Source: Haliclystus octoradiatus (Eukaryota > Cnidaria > Staurozoa > Stauromedusae > Haliclystidae). Taken from it: DNA of 64,000 bases. The position numbers were made by a program, and so were the translations under genes. The stretch is from contig OU744451.1 in assembly GCA_916610825.1 (NCBI GenBank), positions 1,860,001-1,924,000 on the forward strand, read 5' to 3'. Shown here piece by piece: positions 47,451-60,026 of this stretch. How positions within the stretch are numbered: the first letter of the stretch is position 1; the number at the start of each line of letters is the position of its first letter. Below the pieces are notes generated by a model. It was not told where the DNA came from. It was given only the letters and a program-made list of their open reading frames with translations, and searched no databases.

Positions 47451-48416
47451 GTGAACTAGACTCATATAAAAAATCATCCAACCGTATGGACACTTTTGGC
47501 TGTATTACTGGAAATTGTCTAACCGGAACTAGCTCTAGGCTCGCATTTCACAATCGCCCCGTAGAAGTATATGTGTAAAAAGCCGAGCAATAAATTAACT
47601 ATATGTACATTTAATGCAGTTATAATTATAAATAATCAACCAGTAAAAGTAATAATTTGTATGGCATGGCAACAGCAGCTAGAGACGGGCAAAGTTCGAT
47701 GCAACGGAATCACCTGTGACCCAGCCTTACAAAACACTTATAGTTTCTATTATCCATCGAACTTATCGTGAACTCCTGAATAAACAAAACCGACAAACAA
47801 ATGTTTGGAACTTTATAGTATCCATCACACAAATGCCCTCGACGACGCCTCTTCAACTGAGATTAATATTTTTCAGAGACCTTACTAAAATTCAATTAAT
47901 TAACATTGTACTATGTACATATATGTGTTGCACGCGTTGTAATTGCAGCCTGAGGCATCATATATGCATTTTACAGAAAATGAATTTAAAATATTGTATA
48001 GGATATAATTAAAGGACATACCTGGGAGTAGGGTAACTCCGAACGACAGCCACACGGGGACATGCTGCTTTCTATAATCCGGATTTTCAAATATGTAGAA
48101 CTTTATGCGCATTAAATTCTCGGAAAATTTAAATTCTGCTGATACATTTTCATAAGATTTTCATGTTATTTTGTAAATAGGATTTTATTAGAAAATTACT
48201 AGAATTATGAGTTTGTAAATTATTTTTGGGACTTAAGCCCCGGGATATATCAGCTACATTTCAATATAAAGTTACCAGCCACAAAGGCATCACGAAATTC
48301 TAATCCCAGCTTTTTTTATATTTATATTCGAAGTTTATAATTAAGCATATGATATCTCTCATTTAGAATGCAAACTGTTTAATCATACTTTATGTGAAAC
48401 TAAACAATGCCACGAT

Positions 48417-48664
48417 CAGGGGTGGCACTAGAGGGGGCAGGGGGCTACAGCCCTCCCGTCGGGGATGCTCAGCCCCCTGTCGGGGAAGACTAAATTTTCT
48501 GTCTGGAAATGTTTTCAAGATATTTCGTAAAAAACAATAAGAATTAGCTCCATTCCAGTATTACAGACTATTGCCAAATTGTTTTTATGTAACATGGAAA
48601 TTTGACATAGCCCCTTGTCGGGGATGCCAGCCCCCTCGTCTGGGAAATCCTGGTGCCATCCCTG
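48417..48664. mobile_element. hAT-type MITE, copy 2 of the CAGGGGTGGCACCAG family
   Basis: 248 bp, closely matching 28670-28924. Exact 8-bp duplication GCCACGAT at 48409-48416 and 48665-48672. Confidence 0.9.
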
Positions 48665-48672
48665 GCCACGAT

Positions 48673-49884
48673 ACTAATTATGTATTAATAATTGATAAGC
48701 ATAGGTTTGCATCATTTTTGTATTGTGTGAAAGTTGATTTTGTATTGTAACGAAAATACTGTAATTGTGAGGTAAGACATTATTTTATTAGCAAACAAAG
48801 TGTTTCTTGATCATTTTAACCGATCCCTACGAGGCCTGCTGAGTAAATAAAACGCTTTCCGTTAGCGCATTTTCATTTTAAACATATTTACCTTAGGCAA
48901 ATAAGATCAGAGTTACTCTTTTATAAAGATATCTGATGTATATAAATACTAAATGCTTTGTTTACATAATAATCGCTTAATACAAAGGTTACAAGAGTTA
49001 TATTTGAATATTTTCATTGGCTAAACATTAGGTAAAGGTTAAAGGCTATACGAAGTTTTAGATGCGTGCAGAGAACACCGAACATCATTGAAAAATTGAT
49101 GAAACTTTAAAAAGTCTAACATGAGCAAATGAACACTGCAGATTTGTTTCAATACGAGGTGCTAGATTTCATGAACTTTCGCTTCTTCAACGAATACAAC
49201 AAATACACTACACATTTTTTGATTACACTACACATTCTTCAATAAATGCAAGGTTGAATAGAGCAATCATTCTACATGATCTATACAGTACAGTGGCCGT
49301 CAAAACTCAAACGGTAGATATAGATTAAGATATCGGATTAATCTGAATCGGATTACGATTCACAATAATCTGAAAATAAGTTTGATAATTGATATAGCTA
49401 ATTTCCAAAATATGTAAAACAGCAAACTCAATACTGACACCAAACCCATGAAAAAACATTATGAAATTTTATGGCACTGCATTTTCATGGCATTTTCACA
49501 TTTTAATACCCTGAAAATATGGTTGTTTTCATTTTCTTACACTTTCATGGCATTTTCATGGTTATGATGTTTGTAGTAACTGAATAGCCAAATAGCTCTT
49601 AGGATTGTGTCCATCCAAAAACTTTATCATGATCATAAACATTAGGCGAGGTGTTGAAATCCTTTCTATAACTACATAATGTTGTGTGTACAGTATATTA
49701 TTATGCTTGTACATTGTACAAGTAACATAACTCGATTTACTATCATGAAAGTTTTGATTCCTTCTAATCATCATTATCTTGGTACAGCAAGTAGTCAACA
49801 AACAATCCGTGGTAAAAGTATTCCAGACAACCAATGCTTTCCAAACTTCATAGCCTTGGACAGTTTGGAATATTGAAAAATGCT
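48673..49884. other. Intergenic between MACO1 and GET1
   Basis: AT-rich. From 49440 to 49565 there is a TTTCATGGCATTTTCA-rich self-similar stretch, probably a decayed short repeat. Otherwise nothing seen. Confidence 0.4.
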
Positions 49885-52800
49885 TTACGTTGAAATGGAA
49901 GTATTACGATGAAGGAATCTTTTTGTTAAATAACGTACCATTAGCAACCAGATGAAAAAGCTTATTCCATCTACAAAAAAATTAAAAATTAAAAAGTTCA
50001 GATATTCTGCAGTATTTAATTGTCTGTAACATAGTAATCACACTAGAACGCTGAATATTTGTCAAAATTGTCATAGCATGGTAAAGTGACCCCAGTCGAA
50101 TGCAGTTAAAGAAAGTTCATGAACGTTATTGGTCTCATTGAACAGCTCACAAATCATTACCAAAAAATGTACTCCAGAAAGTTCATGAAACTAGTTTTTT
50201 ATACTTCCAATAAAATGCCGCTAAATTGTGCCCTGTTGGTGTGCTGTTTTAAACTGTTCATATGAAGAAGTTCACGAAATCATGAATTGTTATTATAGAA
50301 TACGACGTCATAATCGAACATCAATTTGATTAGTTGATTTATGTCTGGAATTTGTAGAATTAAAAGTCATTCAAAATTCCCACTTTTTGACAGAAAATTT
50401 TTGTAAGACGCTCAAAACTGAAGAAGAAAAGAAAATTACAACAAATTATTAAAGAAATATCTTAACAAAAGATGTCCAGCAAGACATTCGTGTTAATCCA
50501 ACAAGTTAATCCGAGGACATTGTAAGTAAAAATCATTAAAGTGATTTTGCCATTTAAATCTTTAATGCAAAATTGATTCACCTTGCACAATATAAACATA
50601 TTTATGAAACAAATGTCTGACAATAGGTTAAATAGCCTTACAGAATCGTAGAATATTTTTCAACATTTTCTTGTTAATTTTTTTGTTGAGGTTTGGCCTA
50701 TAAATCAGAAAACTATCAATTTCCTTCAGAATTTGCTGTAGGCCTCCGGGATCTAGGATTCTAGGAAAACCCCATTATGCTGTGTGATTATGTCAGACCT
50801 TCAGCACACAGGCTGACGGAGCTCATCGGATAAAGTTGTTTCTTCCAATCAAATTTATAAGAAGAGTTTGACCTCAAAACTAGTAACTTGTCAAGCTGTT
50901 ATATCATGGCTGGACCTGCTTTACATGTCACTGTCTCCACACGATCTGAAAAAATAATTAAATATAGTCACACGACTAGCAAACCGTTGAGTAAAAACTC
51001 GAGGTAAAAAACTGTCACATCTGAGGGAGGATTAGCTCAGATGGCAGAGCAACCGAACTTCAGATCGGATCATATCTGATCGACTGTGGTTCAAATCCCC
51101 CTAACGTCAAATCAGCCTTGACTTTATCTGAAACATCAAATGAGTACCATCTGAGGATGGCGGATGGAATGGTCCAGAGGGAATTGCATTGTAAATAGCT
51201 GCGGCGCATCGTTGCGCATTGACAATCAACACGTATCTGCCATGAAATCTGTTGAAATTGATCTGCAGTGTCGCGGCTGAGATCAACAAAGAGCGTTTAA
51301 AATCATTGCTCTCAGCGAAAAAAGCCACTCATCCAGAAATAGCGGAGTGGTACGGGTGCCTTCGGTAGGGCGACACCGTCTACATTATTATATTTATTAC
51401 ATATGATTGGGAATTCCCGTTTTCAGGAATGAGCATTGACTTTTAGTAAGAAGTTCCTCATGGTGGTGTACATGGAGTTTCATGGAGCAGAACATGCTTC
51501 TTGTCTACTAGTATCCCAGGATCCCCGCTTTTGTGGGACACAGACACTGTTGATGAACCACACATTCATGAGCTGTATTTTGTAACAAAGTCACATACCT
51601 TGGTCCTTTGAAGGATAAGATAAAATTTTATCCAAAGGTGAAAATCCATTTGTCGGTAGATTAATGATTAATGTTCCTCTGTAGTTGTACAAAAAATAAA
51701 GCGTGAACAAAGCCTAAAATAAAGATTTTGCAGTTAAATATCAGAGTACGGTGGTTATACAATCTTAGCTGATGCAAGGCCATTTAACGTTCATGAAATG
51801 TTTACGTTCAGTCTATGAAATTTTGATGAGCTTTTTATTAACAGTTGTCAGTTGATGAACATTTTATGGACAGTTAATGAAATTTTTATGGATAATTCAC
51901 AAAATTTTTATGAACAGGCGATCTACTTTTTATGAACGCTTCATGAACTTTTTTATGAACAATTCATGAGCTTTCTATTAACAGTTGATGAACATTTTAT
52001 GGAGAGTTCATGAAATTCTTACGGCTAGTTCATTAACTTTTTATGGACAGTTTATGCATTGTTAACTGTTTAGAAGGTGTTCAAGATGTTAGAGGGACTT
52101 AGCTCAGATGGCAGAGCACCAAACTTCAGATAAGATTCTATCTGATCAACTGTGGTTCAAATCCCTCAAACGCAACTCAGCCTTAACTTTATCTAAAAAC
52201 ATCAAATGAGTACCATCTAAGGATGGCAGATGGAATGGTCCAAAGGAGATTGCAATGTGAGTAGATGCGGCACAGTGTTACGCATTGACAATCGAGGCCT
52301 ATCTGCACTGAAATCAATCAAAAAAGTTCTGCAGTGCCGTGGCTGAAATCACCAAAGAGCGTTTAACATCATTGCTTCCAGCGAAAAGAATCATACCTCC
52401 AGAAATAGAGGAGTGTTACATGTGCTTCAGGTAGGGCGATACCTTTTCAATTATATTTTATCAAGGTGTTCATGAACTAATTACATATTTTTGCAGAGAG
52501 TAGTGAAGAAAGCAATGATAGGTGAAGAACATGCGCTTGCTAATCAAACATTATCATTCAATTGAACAATTTAAGTATTATATTCTACACAAGTGAGGAA
52601 TGCAATGGGATCTCACATTTACAACACTATCATCATCATTTCTTCAGAGAACCTTGAAGTAAGCCTGCCTGCATGTTCATACATTTGAAGGAAACAAACA
52701 CTTGGAATATGAGTTCATATTTATTGTTAGCTTAAGAACCAAGTTACAACTTACATAGGTACAATAAAATACCAAAACAAGTACCCAATGGATTTTTCTT

Positions 52801-55800
52801 GCTGAACTGACGTAATCATTCACTGCAGGAAAAATAACAACAAATACATTTGAATAATAATGACAGAAAATATGAAATGCAATCATTATTAATTATCAAT
52901 CATTATATATCATTTCATTTCATTTCATTTCATTACCTATAAATACAAATGCCTTTGTGTATGTGTGTTTGCTGTGATTTCGCGTTATTTTCTAATCAAC
53001 TTCGAAACCAAATAAATCAAATAGTACATCATCTGATAGATAATTGCAAATAGATGTACAGTGAAACCTGTATATAACGGTCAGCTACGAGAGGTAGATA
53101 AATTGACCACTATAGACAGGTGGCCTTTATATACAGGTTTGATTCAATAGAAAATACTATTTTAGACATTGCAAGAGTGACCACTATAGACAGGTGGCCG
53201 CTGTATAGAGGTGACCGCTATAACAGGTTTGATTGTACCTGGTTATGAATTATCTCTTCGCTTGGCGTAATTCGAAAGAAAATGTCATTTCACGCACTGA
53301 TTTTGTTTCACTTTTTGCTATTGTTTTATATTAAAATTCACATGTTCTCCAATTTCAATAAAAATTTTTTGAGCATGTGATAATAGTGATAATAGGATGA
53401 ACAGTTATATTAGTATTGAAAAAAGTAAAACGATTCCGACCTTCATTTTGCCTGTAGCAATTAAAACGTAGCATGTGGACCAAAAATGACAGTCAAGCTC
53501 TCTTGTGGTGATAATGAATAACATTGTTCCTTTTTTGGTTTGAAAAATTTTGAAACCAGAATCTCCAAAACATCATGTTCAAGGCCAGTTTTGACAGGAA
53601 AAGAGTCGCGCTATGGTAAAACGCAACAGTGAAATGTACGGATAGAAAAAAGTTCTATCAAATCTGTTGTTTCCCCAAAGGTGATCTATGAGCTTTAATA
53701 AATGACATAAAAATAAATCAAAATTTTATTTTCAAAAATTTATTTTATTTATTAGCATAGTATCCAGCATTAGCCTCTTCCTTCTGAATTTTCAAAATTC
53801 TACAAACCAACCAGATTTCCAAACTTTGTCGAACTGTGTGTAGTAGAGACCTGTGAATCTGATCCAAGTTCAAATCCGACACGACTTTTACCAGATACGA
53901 ATAAGAGTTTAAACATCGGATTTCCTTGAAAATATTTGATAACTTATTTGATCGGATCGGATCAGATTAACAAATCTAAATCAGAAATTTTTGGATTCTT
54001 CTGGATTATTATTATATGGATCGTAAAAGTTTTTGAACAGTCGGAATACTAGTACCTAATCCTATTCGATGCAGACCTCTACCCGATAGGTTAACAGAGC
54101 TATGCTGTAAAGGAAAATATTAATTGGTCTTCGTGTTTGACTAGCTCATGTCCTGCTTTCTTTTTGCTGCCTCATTTTCATGATTGGAAGCAGGACTTCT
54201 TGTCTTTTGAGAGCTGCTGTGCGTTGTGCAGAATCCCACACAACAGTATTTTGTTTGATCCTATTGTTTCATAAATGTTCACACGCTCATAAGGCGGAAA
54301 AAGATGGGGCACCCGACACAAGCACGTTTTCTAATGGCGTATAAGGTTCTAAAGAAAGAATTTTAAAGTGGAATTAGAATATTTACAAACGTTTAGGATA
54401 TTTGGTGTTCATTCAAATCTTCCAAAGTAAGAAAAGCAATTGTTTTTCAAAATGTTAGTTTGGTCTTTTGTTAGACATACAAAATGACAAATGATCAGAA
54501 CAAATATTTACGATATTCAGAAATCAACACTTCACGAAGTAGTTAAAGAAATGACAGCCATTGCGAAAAGTTCATGAACGTTCATGATCATGAACTAGTT
54601 CAACAACGTTAAATTACACAAGTTCATCAACATTAAATGACACAAGTTTCATGAACTTATTTAACAAAATTGATGAACTCGTCCATTAATGTTTATGAGA
54701 GTTCATGAATGTTCATGAACAGGTTTGTCAAATTTTTCATCACAGTTCATGAACATTCATAAAAGTTCATGAACAGTTCATCACTATTACTAACATCAAT
54801 ATCTTCGTCATTCCTAATCAGATCGACATCAAACTTTTACCAATTAATTTTTTGATTTAATATAGTACAGTCAAACAGGGGGCCTTTATATACAGGTTTG
54901 ATTCAATAGAAAATACTATTTTAGACATTGCAAAAATGACCACTATAGACAGGTGGCCGCTGTATAGAGGTGACCGTTTTTTCAGTACAATCCCTGATTG
55001 CGCACAACAATTGAGTTATGTAACTATATTATGCAATAGCTGAGATTGTATGTAGTGAAAATCAATTTTATTCCTACCTTCTAATTTGAGTTTATCTGTA
55101 AGTTTGTGGATCTTCCGTTGCATTTTTGAGTATCTTGCAAATTCATCCTGTAAAGTTATGCAATCATCATTCGTTATAACTAGCTAATTAACGAACTTAT
55201 AACATTAGACAAACATCAGATTAACTCAAACCTCAGTGAAACGAGTGATCAATTTTGAAGACTCACTACCCAAGAGTAAGTAAGCTGGCTTAATCTGACA
55301 ATGAATATGGTTCAATGAAACACATTTTTCATGATTTGATTTTTCACACAGTGAAACGTGCTGAAACTGAGAGGTAGATAAATTGACCACTATGAGAGCG
55401 TTCAAAATTAACGTCAACTAGCAAAAGGGGAAGATGGGTTGTGTGAAAGTTGACAATAGCCTGTATTAGATACTCAATACTTCAATACAGCGAGGGGGAG
55501 GGGGCCAAATTGACTGAAAATTGGTTGGCGTCAATTATGAATTGACCCAATAATATGCAGGTGACCTTTATATACATGATTGATTCAATAAAAAAATATT
55601 ACTTTTGACATTGCAAGGGTGACCACTATAGACAGGTGACCATTATAGCAGGTTTCAAGTAGTTAAATTTTTATAATGAAAGCATCACATATAACAATAT
55701 AACAGTCAGCTATAAGAGAGAGAGAGGAAGATAAGGACAACCACAATATGCAGGTGATCTTTATGTACAGGGTTGACTCAGTAGAAGATATCATTTTTAA

Positions 55801-56861
55801 CATACCAAGAGTGACCAATATAGACAGGTGGTTACTTACAGAGGTCATTGTTCTATTAGGTTTGACTGTAGGGTCAGTCCAGGTCAAACGGCTTCATTAT
55901 AAAAAAAAATGATATTGTTCTAACTTTCTATGCATGTAGATATGGGTACAGAGATACCGTATATGGAGTAATTTTGATCTTAGATGAAAAATAACGATTT
56001 TATTAGCAGTTTGATTTGTACCCTTTTTGTGATCAATGATCCATAAAAACTTTCTTTTCCTTGCAGCTCATTTGTTTGTTGGTTTATTAAAATGAAATTT
56101 CGTATCAGGAAAGAGTAAACAGTCTTCTATTGATTAATGTCATTTTATTGACAAAACTTCAAGTACTTGTTGAAATGTTTCAATTTTCCGAAAAAGCTTT
56201 AGAGTCCGATAAAATGAAGGGCACACCATTTTTCATGCCGATTTTTTCATCAGTTGATTAAGCAGAATTAAAACATGTGATGGACAAAAATTTACGAGTT
56301 TATTGATCAAAAATGTAGTTTTGTCGGCATTTCTTTTGATAATTAGATTGTGTTTGGGATGCTATACATAACACTTGAGAAGGCGCGAAGTGATGATTCT
56401 CACATCGTATCTCGTGTCATTTTTTTGGAACAAAGCCATTCGATTTGACCTGGACTGACCCTGTTATTATATGTACTTTTCATGATAAAAGTACGACATA
56501 CCTACTGTTCAAATGCTACGTGTAACTATGATCATTTGATCTTCTATCGAATATAAAAGCAACCGTCTTATTTGGTCATACTATTGACCGTAGACCGCTA
56601 CAAGATATCAAGTTGAAACAATATCAAGTTGAAACAGGCTTAACAAATTTGAAACCAAGATTTTTCATCAAACCAATCGCTAAGCTTGTTCCAACTCAAG
56701 TTTTTAGGTTGTAGCGACCACCGCTTGTCGTCAATATTTTCATTTGTCCGGGCTTTAAAGTTTACCTGCATGTTAATTGTTTTTAAAGAGGTTACTAAAT
56801 CATCCAATTCTTTCTTATCTTTGTTAACTTTATTTTTTTGACAGCAAAATATCTGAACAAT
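49885..56861 (-). CDS. GET1: GET1/WRB, tail-anchored protein insertion receptor; first exon not found
   Basis: ER membrane subunit that, with CAMLG/GET2, receives tail-anchored proteins from the ATPase GET3 through its cytosolic coiled coil. Exons, 5' to 3': 56861-56766, 55147-55078, 52822-52755, 51713-51599, 49970-49885, all AG/GT, phases fitting, 144 residues to TAA 49885-49887. The first seen exons encode the coiled coil (KNKVNKDKKELDDLV, then DEFARYSKMQRKIHKLTDKL, the family signature). The next give the second membrane segment (WVLVLVFYCTYALFTLYFLY) and the third (ISFFIWLLMVRYL). The human protein is 174 residues, so about 30 N-terminal residues with the first membrane segment are missing; that exon must lie upstream of 56861 and I could not find it. 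GET1 ends 3.3 kb before MACO1 starts, on the same strand. Confidence 0.9.
50613..50775. mobile_element. hAT-type MITE fragment, CAGGGTCCGACAAA family
   Basis: ATGTCTGACAATAGG, then CCTCCGGGATCTAGGATTCTAGG, follow the 36569 copy. 3' end altered. Confidence 0.5.
50776..50865 (+). repeat. Dispersed repeat, second copy of 98-190
   Basis: GTGTGATTATGTCAGACCTT and following bases match the start of the window. Confidence 0.5.
51024..51391 (+). repeat. tRNA-derived SINE copy
   Basis: Same family as 10529. A box TTAGCTCAGATGGCAGAGC and B box GGTTCAAATCCCC intact. Lies between the last two GET1 exons. Confidence 0.8.
51785..52080. repeat. TTCATGAA-type repeat block
   Basis: Many TTCATGAA, AGTTGATGAACATTTTATGG and TTTTTATGAAC units in both orientations; diverged relative of 57515-57743. 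Confidence 0.6.
52093..52450 (+). repeat. tRNA-derived SINE, diverged copy
   Basis: CTTAGCTCAGATGGCAGAGC and GGTTCAAATCCC keep the promoter boxes; the body has more substitutions than the other copies (GATGCGGCACAGTGTTACGC). Confidence 0.75.
53057..53237 (+). mobile_element. Tigger/pogo-like MITE, full copy
   Basis: 181 bp with both halves; ends TACAGTGAAACC and GGTTTGATTGTA. Confidence 0.8.
53395..53668. repeat. Half-length relative of the 37352-37768 element
   Basis: GTAGCAATTAAAACGTAGCA, ATTGTTCCTTTTTTGG, AGAATCTCCAAAA and GAAAAGAGTCGCGCTATG match the right part of that element. Confidence 0.6.
53836..54080. repeat. CGGATCGGATCGGAT-type repeat, related to 39543-39665
   Basis: AGACCTGTGAATCTGATCC, GATCGGATCGGATCAG and GATGCAGACCTCTAC suggest a short inverted-repeat transposon; a related block with GGGGTCTGTGAATCTC lies at 39550. 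Confidence 0.4.
54565..54790. repeat. TTCATGAA-type repeat block
   Basis: Repeated AGTTCATGAACGTTCATGA and AACGTTAAAT units, diverged copy of the 57515 element. Confidence 0.6.
54866..54981 (+). mobile_element. Tigger/pogo-like MITE, internally deleted at the left
   Basis: TACAGTCAAACAGG joins directly to GGCCTTTATATACAGGTTTG. The right end stops at GTGACCG before the terminal repeat. Confidence 0.6.
55560..55870 (+). mobile_element. Tandem diverged Tigger/pogo-like MITE pieces
   Basis: Two adjacent diverged copies: 55560-55655 (CAGGTGACCTTTATATACAT ... GACCATTATAGCAGG) and 55683-55870 (CAGTCAGCTATAAGAGAG ... GTTTGACTGTA). A further scrap (GAGAGGTAGATAAATTGACC) is at 55370-55392. Confidence 0.6.
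55870..56462. mobile_element. MITE with AGGGTCAGTCCAGGTCAAA ends
   Basis: Inverted ends AGGGTCAGTCCAGGTCAAA, about 590 bp, no protein. It abuts the terminal TA of the preceding Tigger-like copy. A partial relative (GGGTCATTCCATGGCC ... CATGGAACTGAGCC) is at 57219-57410. Confidence 0.75.
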
Positions 56862-57026
56862 CTAGGAGAGAAAAATAATATATATATATATCTAAAACAT
56901 ATTCAAGTTTATATTAATCTGTCGACAGAACTCCCTTCCCTTGCGTAAAACAGTTTATTGGGTAATGAATGCTAAATGAACCAAATTGTATTAACTTTGT
57001 TCATAAATATTTTATTGCAATTAATG

Positions 57027-57207
57027 TAGAGTGAAACCTGTATATAACAGCCAGCTATGAGAGGTAGATAAATTGACCACTATATACAAGTGGCCTTTAT
57101 ATACATGGCTATTTTAATAGAAACAATTATTTTAGAAATTAAAAAAGTGGCCATTATAGACAGGTGGCTGTTATATGGAAGTGGCCATTGTAACAGGTTT
57201 GATTGTA
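57027..57207 (+). mobile_element. Tigger/pogo-like MITE, diverged full-length copy
   Basis: 181 bp with standard order but several changes (GGCTATTTTAATAGAAACAA). It lies 170 bp upstream of the first seen GET1 exon. Confidence 0.75.
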
Positions 57208-57514
57208 CTTGTGCTTGGGTCATTCCATGGCCAATTTACATGGTTTTTGCTACGCTATCTTGGATTTAGAACAAATTTGGTATACAAGTAGGATCTTAAA
57301 AAGCTGAGTTCAGAAATGTAATTTTAGTGTCAAATTCCAAATAGCCAAAATTTCATCATAGGCCTAAACTTCAAAGTTGGCCAAGAAGACATCATGGAAC
57401 TGAGCCAATGGTGCATCGTCAATCAAATACAGCTCTGTCATATTTTTCTCTAAATCTTACAGTTTAAAATGTAATTAATGCATTGCTACATTTTCTAGTG
57501 AAATGTCACCATGA

Positions 57515-57743
57515 CCCCTGCGAAAAACAGTTCAGGAGTTCACGAACAGTTCATGAACAGTTTATGAACAGTTCATGAACGTTAAATGGCTCCAATTTTC
57601 CTGAACTATTCATGAACAGTTCATGAAACCTCACAGACAGTTCATGAACAGTTCATGAACAGTTCATGAACAGTTCATGAAAGTTTGGGGCCATTTAACG
57701 TTCATGAACTGTTCATGAACTCCTGAACTGTTTTCGCAGGGGG
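57515..57743. mobile_element. Complete TTCATGAA foldback element
   Basis: The outer inverted repeat CCCCTGCGAAAAACAGTTCA is mirrored by TGAACTGTTTTCGCAGGGG. Inside, AGTTCATGAAC is repeated in both arms around ATGAACGTTAAATGGC and its mirror GGCCATTTAACGTTCAT. It explains the partial blocks at 8.0, 51.8 and 54.6 kb. Confidence 0.75.
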
Positions 57744-58400
57744 AATTTCTTCTTAAATATAACATTTATTTGGTGTAATACAAAAAACAAAAAGGCAAAT
57801 ACACGCGTGTATCGGGCTCTCTGATTTAGTTTACTTTTCGGACAGAGTATTTGATTTAAAGAACATCAGTTCAGCATAACAAAACAAGAGACATATTTAA
57901 ATGCCATAACTTTATTAATAACACATAAATTCTTTACTGATATTTGACTAAATACGTATTCAAATTCTCTACATTTATAATTGTATCTGAAACAGTCTGA
58001 TCTCCAAACACTACTGACCAAGAACATATTGATTACATTCCGTTTTATTAAATATCAAATTATAAACCTACTACACCACTAAACCTACGTAACGACGCGT
58101 CTTAAATTCACAAGGTTACTTCTTTAAAAATGTATAATTAATACAAAGGATCAAGCTGTCCAAACCAATGCGGGAAAAAGGTAATTATCAATTGTAGGCC
58201 TACTTATAACATATTGATCAATCAGTTACAGTCAAGATGAATTTGTGTCAGACAGTCTATGCAGTTTTGGCCTAACGTTGGCTAAATTTAATTGAAAAGC
58301 ACTGTCAAAGTTTTAGTGTTGCAAAAGATATTTTTCGTTTACTTTTTTACAGCGCTTTACTTGTGAAAATCAAATGTCGATAACATTGGTAAGTTGTAGA
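57744..58400. other. Upstream of GET1, no recognised feature
   Basis: I searched the - strand for a short exon with Met and a membrane segment for GET1 and found none I would defend. Confidence 0.4.
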
Positions 58401-58405
58401 TGTCG

Positions 58406-59436
<1,031 letters not shown>

Positions 59437-59998
59437 AGGGTAAAAATTACATCGGTCTAACGGAAAACTCTTTCAAGACACGCTACACACAGCACACAAG
59501 CACATTCCGGCATGATAAACATACACACAACACGCAACTATCAAAATATATTTGGGAACAGAAGGACAAAGCCACCGACTACAACATCGAATGGACAGCT
59601 CTATCGAGAGCAAAGCCATACAATAATATAACGAAAAGATGCCAGCTATGCCTGGCAGAAAAATATCATATCATTTGTTCCAAAAAAGCATTACTTAACA
59701 AAAGATCTGAGTTAATTTCAAAATGTAGGCACGAGAATAAATTTTATTTTACTAATTATAAATCGACTAAAACATAACCTGTAACAATTAAATGCCGCAT
59801 AGGAAACGATCACAAAGAAAACACGCACATTGCGATACAATAGGTTTTATCCCATTTAACAATAGCTGCGATTTATGTAAGTTTATATCAGAGGTACCAT
59901 GTATGTTTTTTATTATCTAGTTTTAACTGTCTGATGATCGCAATAAAGCGTGAAACTTCAAGTTACAGTAACAAAATGTGTAGTCTTTGACTCCTCTA
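59437..59998 (+). mobile_element. Penelope-like element, direct 5'-truncated partial copy
   Basis: Starts inside the GIY-YIG domain at GGGTAAAAATTACATCGG and runs to the 3' end at GACTCCTCTATT, directly upstream of the full copy. This is the pseudo-LTR arrangement known for Penelope-like elements. The frame that runs in from 59367 starts in the inverted copy and is chimeric. Confidence 0.85.
59926..59969 (+). ncRNA. Hammerhead ribozyme motif in the direct partial Penelope copy
   Basis: Stem I ACTGT (59926-59930) pairs with ACAGT (59965-59969). Core CTGATGA 59931-59937. Stem II CGC/GCG with loop AATAAA and a T-T mismatch next to the core. GAAA 59952-59955. Stem III ACT/AGT with loop TCA. The cleavage position would follow GTT, a poorer but allowed triplet. 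Small stem III and type I topology resemble the hammerheads known from Penelope-like elements. Self-cleavage is untested. Confidence 0.75.
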
Positions 59999-60026
59999 TT
60001 TATATTTACAGCTCTGTCAACAGACA

